Below, piece after piece: positions 8,332 through 16,730 of a DNA stretch of 64,000 nucleotides (the stretch's first letter is position 1; the number at the start of each line of letters is the position of its first letter). The notes beneath the pieces were generated by a model, which did not search any database, was not told the origin of the DNA, and worked only from the letters and a program-made list of their open reading frames with translations. The DNA is from Sanguibacter antarcticus. Its GTDB lineage: Bacteria > Actinomycetota > Actinomycetes > Actinomycetales > Cellulomonadaceae. The position numbers and the translations under genes were made by a program. Location of the stretch: assembly GCF_002564005.1 (NCBI RefSeq), contig NZ_PDJG01000001.1, positions 2,790,001 to 2,854,000 of the forward strand, written 5' to 3'.

Positions 8332-8999
8332 CGTGCCGCCTTGGTCCGCGCCCACGGGGTCACGAGGCGTCCGACCAGCGAGACGACGAGGTCGAACGCG
8401 AGGCCGAGGAGAAGACAGAGGATCGTCGCGGTCATGATCTGCGCGCGGTACCCGCTGGCGAAGCCCCGGAACATGAGCTGGCCGAGGCCGCCGTACCCGA
8501 TGACGACACCGACCGTCATGAGCGCCACCGTGCTCACCGACGCGAGCCGCACACCGGTGATGACGCTCGGCAGGGCGTTCGGCAGCTCGACCGTGAGGAG
8601 CAGCCGCCACCGACCGTAGCCGAGCCCCCGGGCAGCGTCACGGACGTCCGGATCCACCCCGCGCAGCCCCACGAGCGTGTTGCGCACCACGAGCAGGAGC
8701 GCGTAGAGGACCAGGCCGACGAGGACCGTCGTGCGGCGGTCGCGCAAGAACGGGTAGACGACCGCGAAGAGCGCGAGCGACGGGATCGTGTAGAGCACGC
8801 CCGTCGTGCCGAGGACGAGGCCGGACAGCCGCGGCCACGTGTGCGCGAGCGCCGCCAGCGGCACCGCGACGAGCAGCGCGATGACTACAGCCTGCGCCGA
8901 GAGCGACGTGTGCTGGCCGAGATACCGGAGGATCTCCGGTGCGTTGTCCTGGACGTACGACCAGGACAACCACGGGTTGGCAGGCGCGTCGGAAGTCAC
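8328..8999 (-). CDS. Osmoprotectant ABC transporter permease (OpuCB type)
   Basis: About 223 residues. It carries the EAA-loop signature 'RNTLVGLRGVDPDVRDAARGLGYGRWRLLLTVELPNALPSVITGVRLASVSTVALMTVGVVIGYGGLG' and six membrane spans. Two adjacent GTG codons (9002 and 8999) could start it; 8999 is preferred because a -10-like TAGCCT (plus coordinates 9007-9012) lies 7 bases upstream, giving a leaderless mRNA. It is the first gene of the permease-permease-binding protein operon and lies divergent from the ATPase gene. Confidence 0.85.
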   Translation of the reverse strand: MTSDAPANPWLSWSYVQDNAPEILRYLGQHTSLSAQAVVIALLVAVPLAALAHTWPRLSGLVLGTTGVLYTIPSLALFAVVYPFLRDRRTTVLVGLVLYALLLVVRNTLVGLRGVDPDVRDAARGLGYGRWRLLLTVELPNALPSVITGVRLASVSTVALMTVGVVIGYGGLGQLMFRGFASGYRAQIMTATILCLLLGLAFDLVVSLVGRLVTPWARTKAAR

Positions 9000-9006
9000 C
9001 ACAGCG

Positions 9007-9060
9007 AGGCTACCTGTGCGAGCGCCAGCCCGCGCCGCGAGCCGGGCGGGACGGTAGTGT
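9007..9060. promoter_or_regulatory. Divergent leaderless promoters of the betaine transporter
   Basis: In the 68-base gap between the permease and the ATPase there is a minus-strand -10 box TAGCCT (9007-9012), 7 bases before the GTG at 8999, and a plus-strand -10 box TAGTGT (9055-9060), 7 bases before the ATG at 9068. Neither gene has a Shine-Dalgarno sequence. The two promoters face away from each other and could share one operator. Confidence 0.55.
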
Positions 9061-9067
9061 CGCGCGC

Positions 9068-10069
9068 ATGGCTGCCAAGGATCTTTCCGCGACGCCCGAC
9101 GACGTCCTCATCCGTTTCCGGGGTGTGCGCAAAGAGTTTGCGAGCGGCACCGTGGCCGTCGAGGGCCTCGACCTGGACGTGCGCCGGCACGAGCTCCTCG
9201 CCCTCGTCGGGCCGTCAGGGTGCGGAAAGTCGACCACGCTGCGGATGGTCAACCGTCTCGTCGAGCCGACCGCCGGTCAGATTCTTCTCGACGGCGACGA
9301 CATCGGAGCCGGCGACCCGGTCGCCCTGCGTCGGTGCATCGGGTACGTCATCCAGCACGTCGGCCTCTTTCCGCACCGGACGGTCGCGCAGAACGTCGCG
9401 ACGGTCCCCCGGCTCCTGCGCTGGGACCGGAAGCGGACCACCGACCGCGTGGACCAGCTCCTCGACCTCGTGGGGCTCGACCCGGCGACGTACGCGCGCC
9501 GATACCCGCACGAGCTCTCTGGCGGAGAGCGACAGCGCGTCGGCGTCGCCCGGGCGCTGGCCACGGACCCTCCCGTGCTGCTCATGGACGAGCCGTTCGG
9601 TGCGGTCGACCCGGTCGGACGCCGTCGCCTGCAGATCGAGTTCCGCCGGATCCAGGAGGATCTCGGGACGACGGTCATGCTCGTGACGCACGACATCGAC
9701 GAGGCCGTACAGCTCGCTGACCGGGTGGCCGTCTTCAGCAAGGGGGGCGTCCTCGAGCAGATCGACGACCCCGTGCGGCTGCTCGCCCAGCCGGCGAACG
9801 ACACCGTCGCCGAGTTCGTCGGGCAAGGACGAGCGCTGCGTCTGCTCGGGCTCGGCACCGTCGACCGTGCAGACCTCTCCCCCGCCGGAGCGGTCGCGTC
9901 GGGGGCGACGATCCCGCTCGGCACCCGCCTCGACGACGCGTTCTCCGCCCTGGCGTCCTCGTCGAAGGACTCTCTCGACGTCGTCGACGACGGTCAGGTG
10001 GTCGGCCAGCTCTCCGCGTCCGCGCTCGTCGACTCTCTGCAGCGCCTCACGGAGAGCGGGCGAGACTAG
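9068..10069 (+). CDS. Osmoprotectant ABC transporter ATP-binding protein (OpuCA type)
   Basis: 333 residues from the ATG at 9068. ABC motifs are complete: Walker A 'GPSGCGKSTT', Q-loop 'IGYVIQHVGLFPHRTV', signature 'LSGGERQRVGVARAL', Walker B 'VLLMDEPFGAVDP', H-loop 'VTHDIDEA'. The 'IQHVGLFPH' stretch is typical of betaine/choline importers. The C-terminal 80 residues ('RALRLLGLGTVDRADLSPAG' to 'SALVDSLQRL') resemble one CBS-type regulatory module, less than the usual two of OpuCA. It is transcribed away from its permease partners, so subunit balance would be set by two promoters. Confidence 0.88.
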   Translation: MAAKDLSATPDDVLIRFRGVRKEFASGTVAVEGLDLDVRRHELLALVGPSGCGKSTTLRMVNRLVEPTAGQILLDGDDIGAGDPVALRRCIGYVIQHVGLFPHRTVAQNVATVPRLLRWDRKRTTDRVDQLLDLVGLDPATYARRYPHELSGGERQRVGVARALATDPPVLLMDEPFGAVDPVGRRRLQIEFRRIQEDLGTTVMLVTHDIDEAVQLADRVAVFSKGGVLEQIDDPVRLLAQPANDTVAEFVGQGRALRLLGLGTVDRADLSPAGAVASGATIPLGTRLDDAFSALASSSKDSLDVVDDGQVVGQLSASALVDSLQRLTESGRD

Positions 10070-10167
10070 CTCTCCAGCATGAAAATTTCCTCACTTTTGA
10101 CTGCTTTACTGCATTTCGAGGTTGACGCCGCTGTTCTCCTCGAGACCGCACTGTTGATGGAGGTTTC

Positions 10168-11697
10168 ATGCTTGTTCGTCCACGCACCGCCAGCCATCCA
10201 GGAGCTGCCCTGCTCCTGGTCATGACGCTCGTGCTCGCGGGGCTGTTCGCTGCCGTGCCTGCCCGCGCGGCGGAGTCGTCCGACTCTCTGCCCTTCACGA
10301 TCACGAACGACTCTGGGCTGTCGAGCGACACGTCCGTCTATGTCATCGCCCGCGACCAGGCGACGGGCACACAGGGATGGGTCGACGCGACCGGCACCTG
10401 GCACGCCTTCGACTTCCCGACCAGCATCCCTGCTGGCACGCCGCCGCCCGCAGCCCCTGACACCTCCTTCGCCGGCCCTGGCGACGGAGAGAGCATGACC
10501 GTGTACCTCGGTCCGGGCCTCGTCGGAGGCCGCCTCTACGTCACCTTCGGCGCGCCCCTCTACCTCGCGCTCACCACCGACGGCCTCGTCGAGCCGGCCG
10601 GATGGCTGCCTGGCGACCCCAACCACGGCGTCATGTACGACTGGGTCGAGTTCGCTCGAGACGGCTCGCGCCTCTTCATCAACACGACGATGGTCGACAT
10701 GTTCAGCGTCCCGCTCTCCGTCAAGGTGGCGAACGCCGACGGGAGCACGGAGACCCAGGGCAAGATGGTCGCCGGCGGCCGCGACCAGGTCTTCGCCGAC
10801 CTCGCATCAGACCCCGTCACCGCCGGCCTCGTGCAGAACAACCCCGACGGCACCCCGCTGCGTGCGGTCGCACCGTCCCACGGCATCTACCAGGAGCTCA
10901 CGAGCGAGACCTACTTCGACGACTACATCGCCGACGCATGGTCGTACTACGCCTCGAACGACCTGACGGTCGACACCGCGCTCGGCGCCTTCGTCGGCCG
11001 GGTCTCTGACGGGACCCTCGTGTTCCGCGACACCGCAGGCGCCACGGTCGGCTCCTTCGCCGCCCCGACGACGGTCGACGTCTACGCGTGCCACGGTGCG
11101 CTGCAGCCGTCGGACCAGCCGAACCAGACCGCCGCTCTCGCGATCGGCGCACGCATCTGTGCGGCGTTCAACCGCGGCACGCTCTCGACCGCGACGGTTC
11201 CTGGATCAGACACCCAGTCGACGAGCGACGCCGACACGTTCTACCCGGAGGGCGGCACGTCCAACCTCTACTCTGCAGCGATGCACCGCAGCCAGGTCAA
11301 CGGCAAGGCGTACGGCTTCGCCTACGACGACGTCGCCGACTTCAGCCCGAGCATCAACTCGGCAGAGCCGACGTCCGCTGAGCTCACCATCGGTTCTGTC
11401 GTCTCCTCGACAGCAGGAACGACGACCGAGCCCACCACGGACGAGACGACCGAACCGGCAACCGAGCAGGCAACCGAGCCGGCAGAACCGGCCGCTGAGC
11501 CGACCACCGAAACGGCCCCCGTCGCGACGGACGGGGCGTCACCTGTCGCTGCGCCCACGACCGAGCCGGCCGAGGCTGCAGCCACGGCGACCCCGGAAGC
11601 CACCGAGGCATCGGTCAAGGCCGGCACGCCGACTGCCCCTCGCGCCGAGCCGACCTACATGCACCGGATCCGGACGATCTGGCGCTCGATGCGCTGA
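10168..11697 (+). CDS. Secreted endo-beta-1,3-glucanase, GH64
   Basis: 509 residues. A signal peptide (about residues 1-35, 'GAALLLVMTLVLAGLFAAVPARA') is followed by a GH64 laminaripentaose-producing glucanase domain (about 38-410): 'LPFTITNDSGLSSDTSVYVIAR', 'GGRLYVTFGAPLYL', 'YDWVEFARDGSRLFINTTMVDMFSVPLSV', 'HGIYQELT...YFDDYI'. The acidic residues in 'DWVEF' and 'NTTMVDMF' lie where GH64 catalytic acids are expected. The C-terminus (about 420-495) is low-complexity Thr/Glu/Ala/Pro ('TEPATEQATEPAEPAAEP') with no LPxTG motif, ending in a short basic segment. GGAGG lies 5 bases before the ATG. It would hydrolyse fungal or algal beta-1,3-glucan outside the cell. Confidence 0.88.
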   Translation: MLVRPRTASHPGAALLLVMTLVLAGLFAAVPARAAESSDSLPFTITNDSGLSSDTSVYVIARDQATGTQGWVDATGTWHAFDFPTSIPAGTPPPAAPDTSFAGPGDGESMTVYLGPGLVGGRLYVTFGAPLYLALTTDGLVEPAGWLPGDPNHGVMYDWVEFARDGSRLFINTTMVDMFSVPLSVKVANADGSTETQGKMVAGGRDQVFADLASDPVTAGLVQNNPDGTPLRAVAPSHGIYQELTSETYFDDYIADAWSYYASNDLTVDTALGAFVGRVSDGTLVFRDTAGATVGSFAAPTTVDVYACHGALQPSDQPNQTAALAIGARICAAFNRGTLSTATVPGSDTQSTSDADTFYPEGGTSNLYSAAMHRSQVNGKAYGFAYDDVADFSPSINSAEPTSAELTIGSVVSSTAGTTTEPTTDETTEPATEQATEPAEPAAEPTTETAPVATDGASPVAAPTTEPAEAAATATPEATEASVKAGTPTAPRAEPTYMHRIRTIWRSMR

Positions 11698-11715
11698 CAG
11701 CTTCCTCGGGGAGCT

Positions 11716-12339
11716 TCAGCCAGCAGGATCCGTGGGGGGCGCCGACTCGGCGTCCCCCACGCTGTCTGCATCCTCGTCGCGCAGACGCGGCTCGGTCCGA
11801 CGCGACGGCGTGTGACCGGTCTTGTCCGCATAGAACGCCCGCACGAGGTCCATGTCCGCGGAGACGTCGCCGGTCGGCTTGAACGTCAGCCCCAGCCCGA
11901 CCGTCCGCGTCGGGCGGTCGACGTACCCGAGGGTGATGGGCAGCCCCGTCTCCATCGCGATGCGATAGAACCCAGACTTCCAGTACTCCCCCTTGGACCG
12001 CGTGCCCTCCGGCGTCACGACGAGGTAGAACCTGTCCCCGGCCTGGACGCGCCGGACGATGTCGTCGACGATCCCTTGCGGGTTGCGACGGTCGACCGGG
12101 AACCCACCGAGCGCGCGCATGAGCGGCCCGAGCGGCCCTTCGAAGAGCGTGTGCTTGCCGAGAAACTTCGCAGCGATCCCCGCCTGAGAGGTGATCGCGA
12201 GCATGATGATGAAGTCCCAGTTGGACGTGTGCGGTGCTCCGATGAGGATCCCGCCACCCTCAGGCGGGGTCGCTGGAGAGACGTACTTCCACCGGCTCAC
12301 GGCCCAGTAGGCGCGCGCGAGCGCGCGACGAACCTTCAC
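11716..12339 (-). CDS. PlsC-like 1-acyl-sn-glycerol-3-phosphate acyltransferase
   Basis: 207 residues. Motif HxxxxD is 'HTSNWD' (about residues 37-42); 'GGFPVDRRN' and 'VVTPEGTRSKGEYWKSGFYRIA' are the second and third acyltransferase blocks. The family transfers an acyl chain to lysophosphatidate or a related lipid at the membrane inner face. No clear membrane span is present beyond an amphipathic N-terminus. The C-terminal 35 residues are acidic and low-complexity and overlap the terminator hairpin. It follows the TPR gene by 25 bases, so they are probably cotranscribed. The exact substrate is not fixed by sequence. Confidence 0.82.
   Translation of the reverse strand: MKVRRALARAYWAVSRWKYVSPATPPEGGGILIGAPHTSNWDFIIMLAITSQAGIAAKFLGKHTLFEGPLGPLMRALGGFPVDRRNPQGIVDDIVRRVQAGDRFYLVVTPEGTRSKGEYWKSGFYRIAMETGLPITLGYVDRPTRTVGLGLTFKPTGDVSADMDLVRAFYADKTGHTPSRRTEPRLRDEDADSVGDAESAPPTDPAG
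11731..11761. terminator. Bidirectional hairpin between convergent genes
   Basis: Arms CGTGGGGGGCGCCG (11731-11744) and CGGCGTCCCCCACG (11748-11761), one wobble pair, three-base loop. It lies 34 bases past the GH64 stop and inside the last codons of the convergent acyltransferase gene, so the hairpin is also coding sequence. Confidence 0.65.
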
Positions 12340-12364
12340 AGCGCGCTCTCGGTGAGTCCGAGGG

Positions 12365-13486
12365 TCACGGGACCCGACGCGAGAGGTGGTCCTCGTACTG
12401 GCGGCGCGCCTCCGCGTAGGCGACCTCTGCCTCGTCTGTACGACCAGTCACCTGGTAGATGTCCGCGAGGCCCACCATGCAGTCGCCGACCGCACGGCGC
12501 AGGCCGAGCTCCTGGTAGGCCTCGAGAGCAGTCTTGTAGTCCGCCTCGGAGTCGTCGAACCGACCGGAGTCCTGGTTCGTCGCAGCGAGACCGACCGTGC
12601 AGTCCGCGACCTGACGGTCGAGGTCCAGCCCCCGGTAGATCTCCCGAGCCGTGGCGTAGGAGGCGGTGGCCTCGTCGAAGCGCTCGAGCTCGCGATAGAC
12701 CAGACCGAGGCCGATGGTGCAGTCGGCGACCCGGTTGCGCAGCCCGTGCGCCTCGTAGTAGTTCTTCGCGGAGCCGTACGCAGACTCAGCGAGCGTGTAG
12801 CGGCCGGAGCTCGCGTAGATGCCGCCGAGGCTGATCGCGGCGCTGGCGACCTCGCGCTGGAGGCCCTGTGCGATGTAGAACTCGCGTGCTGCGACATAGG
12901 ACGACTCGGCAGCCTCGAGCTGCTCGGTGCCCCAGTAGACGAGCCCGAGGTTCATCTGGCAGTCGGCCACCTGACGGTGGAGGTTGAGCGCCTGGTAGTA
13001 CTCGAGAGCAGAGCGGTAGGCGAGCTCGGCCTCGTCGGCCCGCTGCGCGTCCCAGTAGAGGTCCCCGAGGTTGACCGCGCAGGTGGCGGCCTCGTGGTGG
13101 AGGTCGTGCGTCTGGAAGTACGAGCGCGCTTCGCTGAAAGCCTTCTCGGCCTCGTCGTACCGGCCCGACGACTGGTAGACGTTCCCGAGGTTCGCGGTGC
13201 AGTTCGCGACGAGCCTGTCCATGCCCTGCGCGCTGTAGAACTCTCGCGCCCGGTGGTAGGCGCTCTCGGCTTCGTCGAACCGGCCCGTGGCCCGGTAGAC
13301 GACGCCGAGCTTCACCGTGCAGTCCACCGCGCGCTCTTTGAGATCGAGCGCGACGAACTCCGCCTGGGCCGCCAGCCACTCATGCTCGGCACGTGGGTGG
13401 TCACCACTGGTGAACGCCTCGATTGCACGTTGAAAAGATTCGTCGGCGGCGCGTCGTCGCACAACTCGATCAAGCGTCCGTTCCAT
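12365..13486 (-). CDS. Tetratricopeptide repeat protein
   Basis: 373 residues, soluble. After about 40 N-terminal residues there are eight 40-residue repeats of the form 'RFDEAESAYHRAREFYSAQGMDRLVANCTANLGNVYQSSG' (beginning at RFDEAESAY, RYDEAEKAF, RADEAELAY, QLEAAESSY, RYTLAESAY, RFDEATASY, RFDDSEADY, RTDEAEVAY). The 40-residue period is that of MalT/kinesin-light-chain TPRs. Each repeat has a Cys at the same place ('ANCT','ATCA','ADCQ','ADCT'). No enzymatic domain is present; it is likely a scaffold. The ATG at 13486 is the first in frame. Confidence 0.85.
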   Translation of the reverse strand: MERTLDRVVRRRAADESFQRAIEAFTSGDHPRAEHEWLAAQAEFVALDLKERAVDCTVKLGVVYRATGRFDEAESAYHRAREFYSAQGMDRLVANCTANLGNVYQSSGRYDEAEKAFSEARSYFQTHDLHHEAATCAVNLGDLYWDAQRADEAELAYRSALEYYQALNLHRQVADCQMNLGLVYWGTEQLEAAESSYVAAREFYIAQGLQREVASAAISLGGIYASSGRYTLAESAYGSAKNYYEAHGLRNRVADCTIGLGLVYRELERFDEATASYATAREIYRGLDLDRQVADCTVGLAATNQDSGRFDDSEADYKTALEAYQELGLRRAVGDCMVGLADIYQVTGRTDEAEVAYAEARRQYEDHLSRRVP

Positions 13487-13591
13487 GGCGATGACTGTAC
13501 GGGAGAGTAGCCGTCATTGGTGGCACGCGCTGGGTGAGTTCAACGTTCACCTACCCCCTGGAGGCGGGTGCCGACCACGCACAGCCTCGTC

Positions 13592-14890
13592 TCAGCCGCG
13601 GAAGAACGCCCCTGCCGCGGCTCCGAGCGCGGCAAGATCGTCGATATGAGCCAGTTCGCGTGCAGAGTGCATCGACAGCAGCGGGACGCCCACGTCGACC
13701 GTCCGGATGCCGAGTCGTGTCGCCGTGAGCGGACCGATCGTCGAGCCGCACGGCACCGTGTTGTTCGACACGAACTCTTGGTACCCGATGCCCGCCGCCG
13801 CACACGTCCGCGCCCAGAGGGCTGCGCCGTGCGCATCGGTGGCGTAGCGCTGGTTCGCGTTGATCTTCAGCAGCGGGCCACGGCCAGCGACCGGCCGGTT
13901 GGCCGGGTCGTGCTTCTCGGGATAGTTCGGGTGGACAGAGTGGCCTGCGTCGGCCGAGAGGCACCACGACCGGGCATAGGACTGGAGCCGCTGCGCCTCG
14001 GTGGCACCGGAGGCCGCAGCCAGACGGGTGAGGATGTCGTCGAGGAAGGGACCGCTCGCGCCGGAGCGCGACGCGGAGCCGAGCTCCTCGTGGTCGAACG
14101 CGGCGAGGACGCTCACGTGGGCCGCGTCGTCGGCGTCGGCACCAGCGGTCGCGACGAGGGCGACCAGCCCGGCATAGACCGACGAGAGGTTGTCCATGCG
14201 TCCCGACGCGAACAGCGCCCTGTCGAGCCCGAACCGCGTTCCTGGCGCGGTGTCGACCGTGAGGATGTCGTACCCGGCCACGTCGTCGGCCAGGACGCCC
14301 GCGAGTGCTGCGAGGTGTCCCACGATGTCGCCGTCGCCCGGCTCCCCCACGCCGTAGACGGGGCTGGTGTGCCGCTGGCGGTCGAGCGTGAGGCCGGTGT
14401 TGGCGTCGCGGTCGAGGTGGATGGCGAGCTGGGGGATGCGCAGGAACGGGCCGGTCCGGACGAGGTGCTCGGTCCCGTCACGGGTGACGAGGCGTCCGGC
14501 GAGCTCGAGCTCGCGGTCGAGCCACGAGGTGAGGAGCGGGCCGCCGTAGATCTCGACGCCGACCTGGAGCCATCCGTGAGAGCCGGTGCTCGGCTTCGGC
14601 TTGAGCTTGAAGCCCGGTGAGTCGGTGTGCGCGCCGAGGATACGGAAGGGTGTGGTCGGCCCGGCGACCTTCGGCTGGTGCCAGGCGATGACGGCGCCGT
14701 CGCGGACGACGTACGCGGTCGTCGGGAGCGCGGTGGTCTGGGTGGGCGCTGTCCACTCGTGCTCTTCGTCCAGACGGGTGAAGCCGGCCGCGTCGAGGCG
14801 GCGGCCGACCTCGGCGGCTGCGTGATAGGAGGAGGGGCTCGCTGCGATGAAGCGTGCGAGGTCCTCGATGTACTCGTCGGTGCTCAGCAT
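13592..14890 (-). CDS. apeB: M18 family metallo-aminopeptidase
   Basis: 432 residues, the family's usual length. M18 motifs are present: 'ILGAHTDSPGFKLKP' (zinc His and Asp), 'ASGRMDNLSSVYAGL' (metal Asp), 'AAFDHEELGSASRSGASGP' (catalytic and metal Glu), 'SADAGHSVHPNYPEKHDP', 'NNTVPCGSTIGP' and 'VDVGVPLLSMHSARE' (last zinc His). It cleaves N-terminal residues, often acidic ones, from peptides in the cytosol. The gene stands alone between a short intergenic gap and the TPR gene on one side and a DinB-like gene on the other. Confidence 0.9.
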   Translation of the reverse strand: MLSTDEYIEDLARFIAASPSSYHAAAEVGRRLDAAGFTRLDEEHEWTAPTQTTALPTTAYVVRDGAVIAWHQPKVAGPTTPFRILGAHTDSPGFKLKPKPSTGSHGWLQVGVEIYGGPLLTSWLDRELELAGRLVTRDGTEHLVRTGPFLRIPQLAIHLDRDANTGLTLDRQRHTSPVYGVGEPGDGDIVGHLAALAGVLADDVAGYDILTVDTAPGTRFGLDRALFASGRMDNLSSVYAGLVALVATAGADADDAAHVSVLAAFDHEELGSASRSGASGPFLDDILTRLAAASGATEAQRLQSYARSWCLSADAGHSVHPNYPEKHDPANRPVAGRGPLLKINANQRYATDAHGAALWARTCAAAGIGYQEFVSNNTVPCGSTIGPLTATRLGIRTVDVGVPLLSMHSARELAHIDDLAALGAAAGAFFRG

Positions 14891-14956
14891 GGTGCCATCC
14901 CATCACACGCTGGCGGGTCTCTCGGCGGTCGCCCCGATCGGATGCCCGGCGGGGAG

Positions 14957-15586
14957 TCAGGCCAGGTCAGGGGTGTGCGCCGCATCCTGGCTCGTCGCAG
15001 CTGCGGTCCTGGCGGTCTCGTCGAGGCGGGCCCGGTAGCGGTCCCACCAGGCGGCGTCCTCGTGCGGGAGGTTCTCGTTGCCGAGGCGCAGCCCGGTCGA
15101 CCCGTCGAGGAGCTCTCGGACGATGTCGGCGTGGCCGATGTGCCTCTGGGTCTCGGCGACCATATGGACGAGGATCCGGTGGAGCGTCACCGTGCCGGGG
15201 GCTCGCCACCACGGGACGTGACCGAGGGCGTCGAGCGCCAGGGCATCGATGGTCGCGTCCGAGTGCGCCCAGACCCGCCGGTAGAGGTCGACGACCGACT
15301 GCCTGCTCTCGTCGAGTGTGGCCCACATGTCGGAGTTCGGCTCGGCATCCTCCTCCATCCAGGGCAGAGGCTCCGGGAACGGACGGCCGAAGACCGTTCC
15401 GAAGTACTCCGCCTCGGTACCGGCAACGTGCTTGACGAGTCCGAGGAGGTTCGTGCCGGTCGGTACGAGAGGTCGTCGGACGTCGTGCTCCGACAGCCCG
15501 TCGAGCTTCCACAGCAGGATCTCGCGGCCTTCCTGCAGGTAGTGGTGGAGATGCTCTTTCGCTGCGGTCTCGTCCATGGGTCCCAT
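14957..15586 (-). CDS. DinB/DUF664-family protein
   Basis: 209 residues from the ATG at 15586 (another ATG at 15577 and a GTG at 15592 are possible; no strong ribosome-binding site decides). The four-helix DinB fold is seen with putative metal histidines: 'LGLVKHVAGTEAEYFG' and 'TLHRILVHMVAETQRHIGHADIVRELLDG'. DUF664 members are predicted metal-dependent thiol (mycothiol or bacillithiol) transferases; actinobacteria make mycothiol, so a detoxification role is plausible but not shown. Confidence 0.78.
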   Translation of the reverse strand: MGPMDETAAKEHLHHYLQEGREILLWKLDGLSEHDVRRPLVPTGTNLLGLVKHVAGTEAEYFGTVFGRPFPEPLPWMEEDAEPNSDMWATLDESRQSVVDLYRRVWAHSDATIDALALDALGHVPWWRAPGTVTLHRILVHMVAETQRHIGHADIVRELLDGSTGLRLGNENLPHEDAAWWDRYRARLDETARTAAATSQDAAHTPDLA

Positions 15587-15609
15587 GCTCACAGACGGCG
15601 CACAGCGTG

Positions 15610-16578
15610 TCACTGGGACGGTGCGCCGGACCTGGTTCCTGCGCCAGCCCCGGTTCCGTCGCCGGGCGTCGCGTCCTGGGCCGCGAGCGCCTCGGCCGCC
15701 TGCTCGAGCGTCTGGCGGAACATCCGGACGGCAGGGGACGCGAGGCTCGCTGCACGCTGGGCGGTGAAGATGGTGCGTCGTGGCAGGCCGGGAAGGTCGA
15801 CGAGACGGCAGGTGGTGGTGCGTCCGGTCCAGACGAGGTCGGGCATGAGGCCGACGGCGTTGCCGGACTCGACGAGACGGATCTGCGCCTGGAGGTCGGC
15901 GGTCTCGTAGCGGACGTCGGGCTCGAAGCCTGCGGAGCGGCACATCTGCTCGGAGAAGTGCCGGGACGCGGTGCCGCGCGGTTCCATGACCCAGGGCGTG
16001 CCGCGGACGTCGTCGAGGTTGGTGACGGGGCGCAGCGCGGTCTCGACCGGGGGCAGCGCGAGGCGGATGGCGTCGGTGGTGAGGACTCGCCGGTCGAGCC
16101 CGGCCAGCCAGGGCGAGGCGTGCGCCGGGTACTGCTCGGCGACGACCATGTCGAAGTCGCGGGTCCAGGTCTCTCGCAGCGCCTGCTCCGGCTCGCGCTG
16201 GACCATCTCGATGCGGACGTCGGGCGAGAGGGCTGACATGGTGCGCAGCGCGCCGGGCATGAGGGCGAGCGCGGCCGACTGGAAGACGGCGACGCGGACG
16301 CGGCCGCGCACGGTCGTGAGGGAGGCCTGGAGCTCGGCCTCGGTGCGTTCGACGATGTCGAGGAGCCGCTCGGTCGCTTCGACGAGGACGTCTGCCTGGG
16401 GTGTGAGCTGGACGCCACGGCCGGCTTTGCGGAGGAGCGTCATGCCGGTCTCCTTCTCGAGCATGCTCAGCTGCTGCGAGACGGTCGACGGGCTGAAGTC
16501 CATCGCCTCGGCGACGGCGGCGAGCGTGCCTCGCGCGGCGAGCTCGCGCAGGAGGACGAGCCGGTGCAGGTCGAGCAT
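15610..16578 (-). CDS. LysR-family regulator divergent from putA
   Basis: 322 residues from the ATG at 16578, which has GGAGG four bases upstream and begins 'MLDLHRLVLLRELAARGTLAAVAEAMDFSPSTVSQQLSMLEKETG', the LysR helix-turn-helix. The rest is a LysR substrate-binding domain. The C-terminal tail (about 300-322) is Gly/Ala-rich. It is transcribed away from putA across a 152-bp region, the usual layout for a regulator and its target, so control of proline catabolism is likely. A minus-strand -10-like TATATT lies at 16628-16633. Confidence 0.85.
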   Translation of the reverse strand: MLDLHRLVLLRELAARGTLAAVAEAMDFSPSTVSQQLSMLEKETGMTLLRKAGRGVQLTPQADVLVEATERLLDIVERTEAELQASLTTVRGRVRVAVFQSAALALMPGALRTMSALSPDVRIEMVQREPEQALRETWTRDFDMVVAEQYPAHASPWLAGLDRRVLTTDAIRLALPPVETALRPVTNLDDVRGTPWVMEPRGTASRHFSEQMCRSAGFEPDVRYETADLQAQIRLVESGNAVGLMPDLVWTGRTTTCRLVDLPGLPRRTIFTAQRAASLASPAVRMFRQTLEQAAEALAAQDATPGDGTGAGAGTRSGAPSQ

Positions 16579-16649
16579 GGGCCCTCCTCGTGGTGCAGGC
16601 ACCAGTGAATCATCGGCTGCCGTGACGAATATAAGCCAGGAATGATCGC

Positions 16650-16678
16650 TTTACCCGAAGACTCGGCGGCTTGATACT
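16650..16678 (+). promoter_or_regulatory. Putative putA promoter
   Basis: TTTACC (16650-16655) and GATACT (16673-16678) are separated by exactly 17 bases, giving a start near 16685 and a 5' leader of about 45 bases that ends in GGGAG before the putA ATG. Confidence 0.5.
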
Positions 16679-16730
16679 TGTCACGACGGCCCTGCGACCC
16701 AGCACCGTCCACACCTTGAGGGAGACTCCT

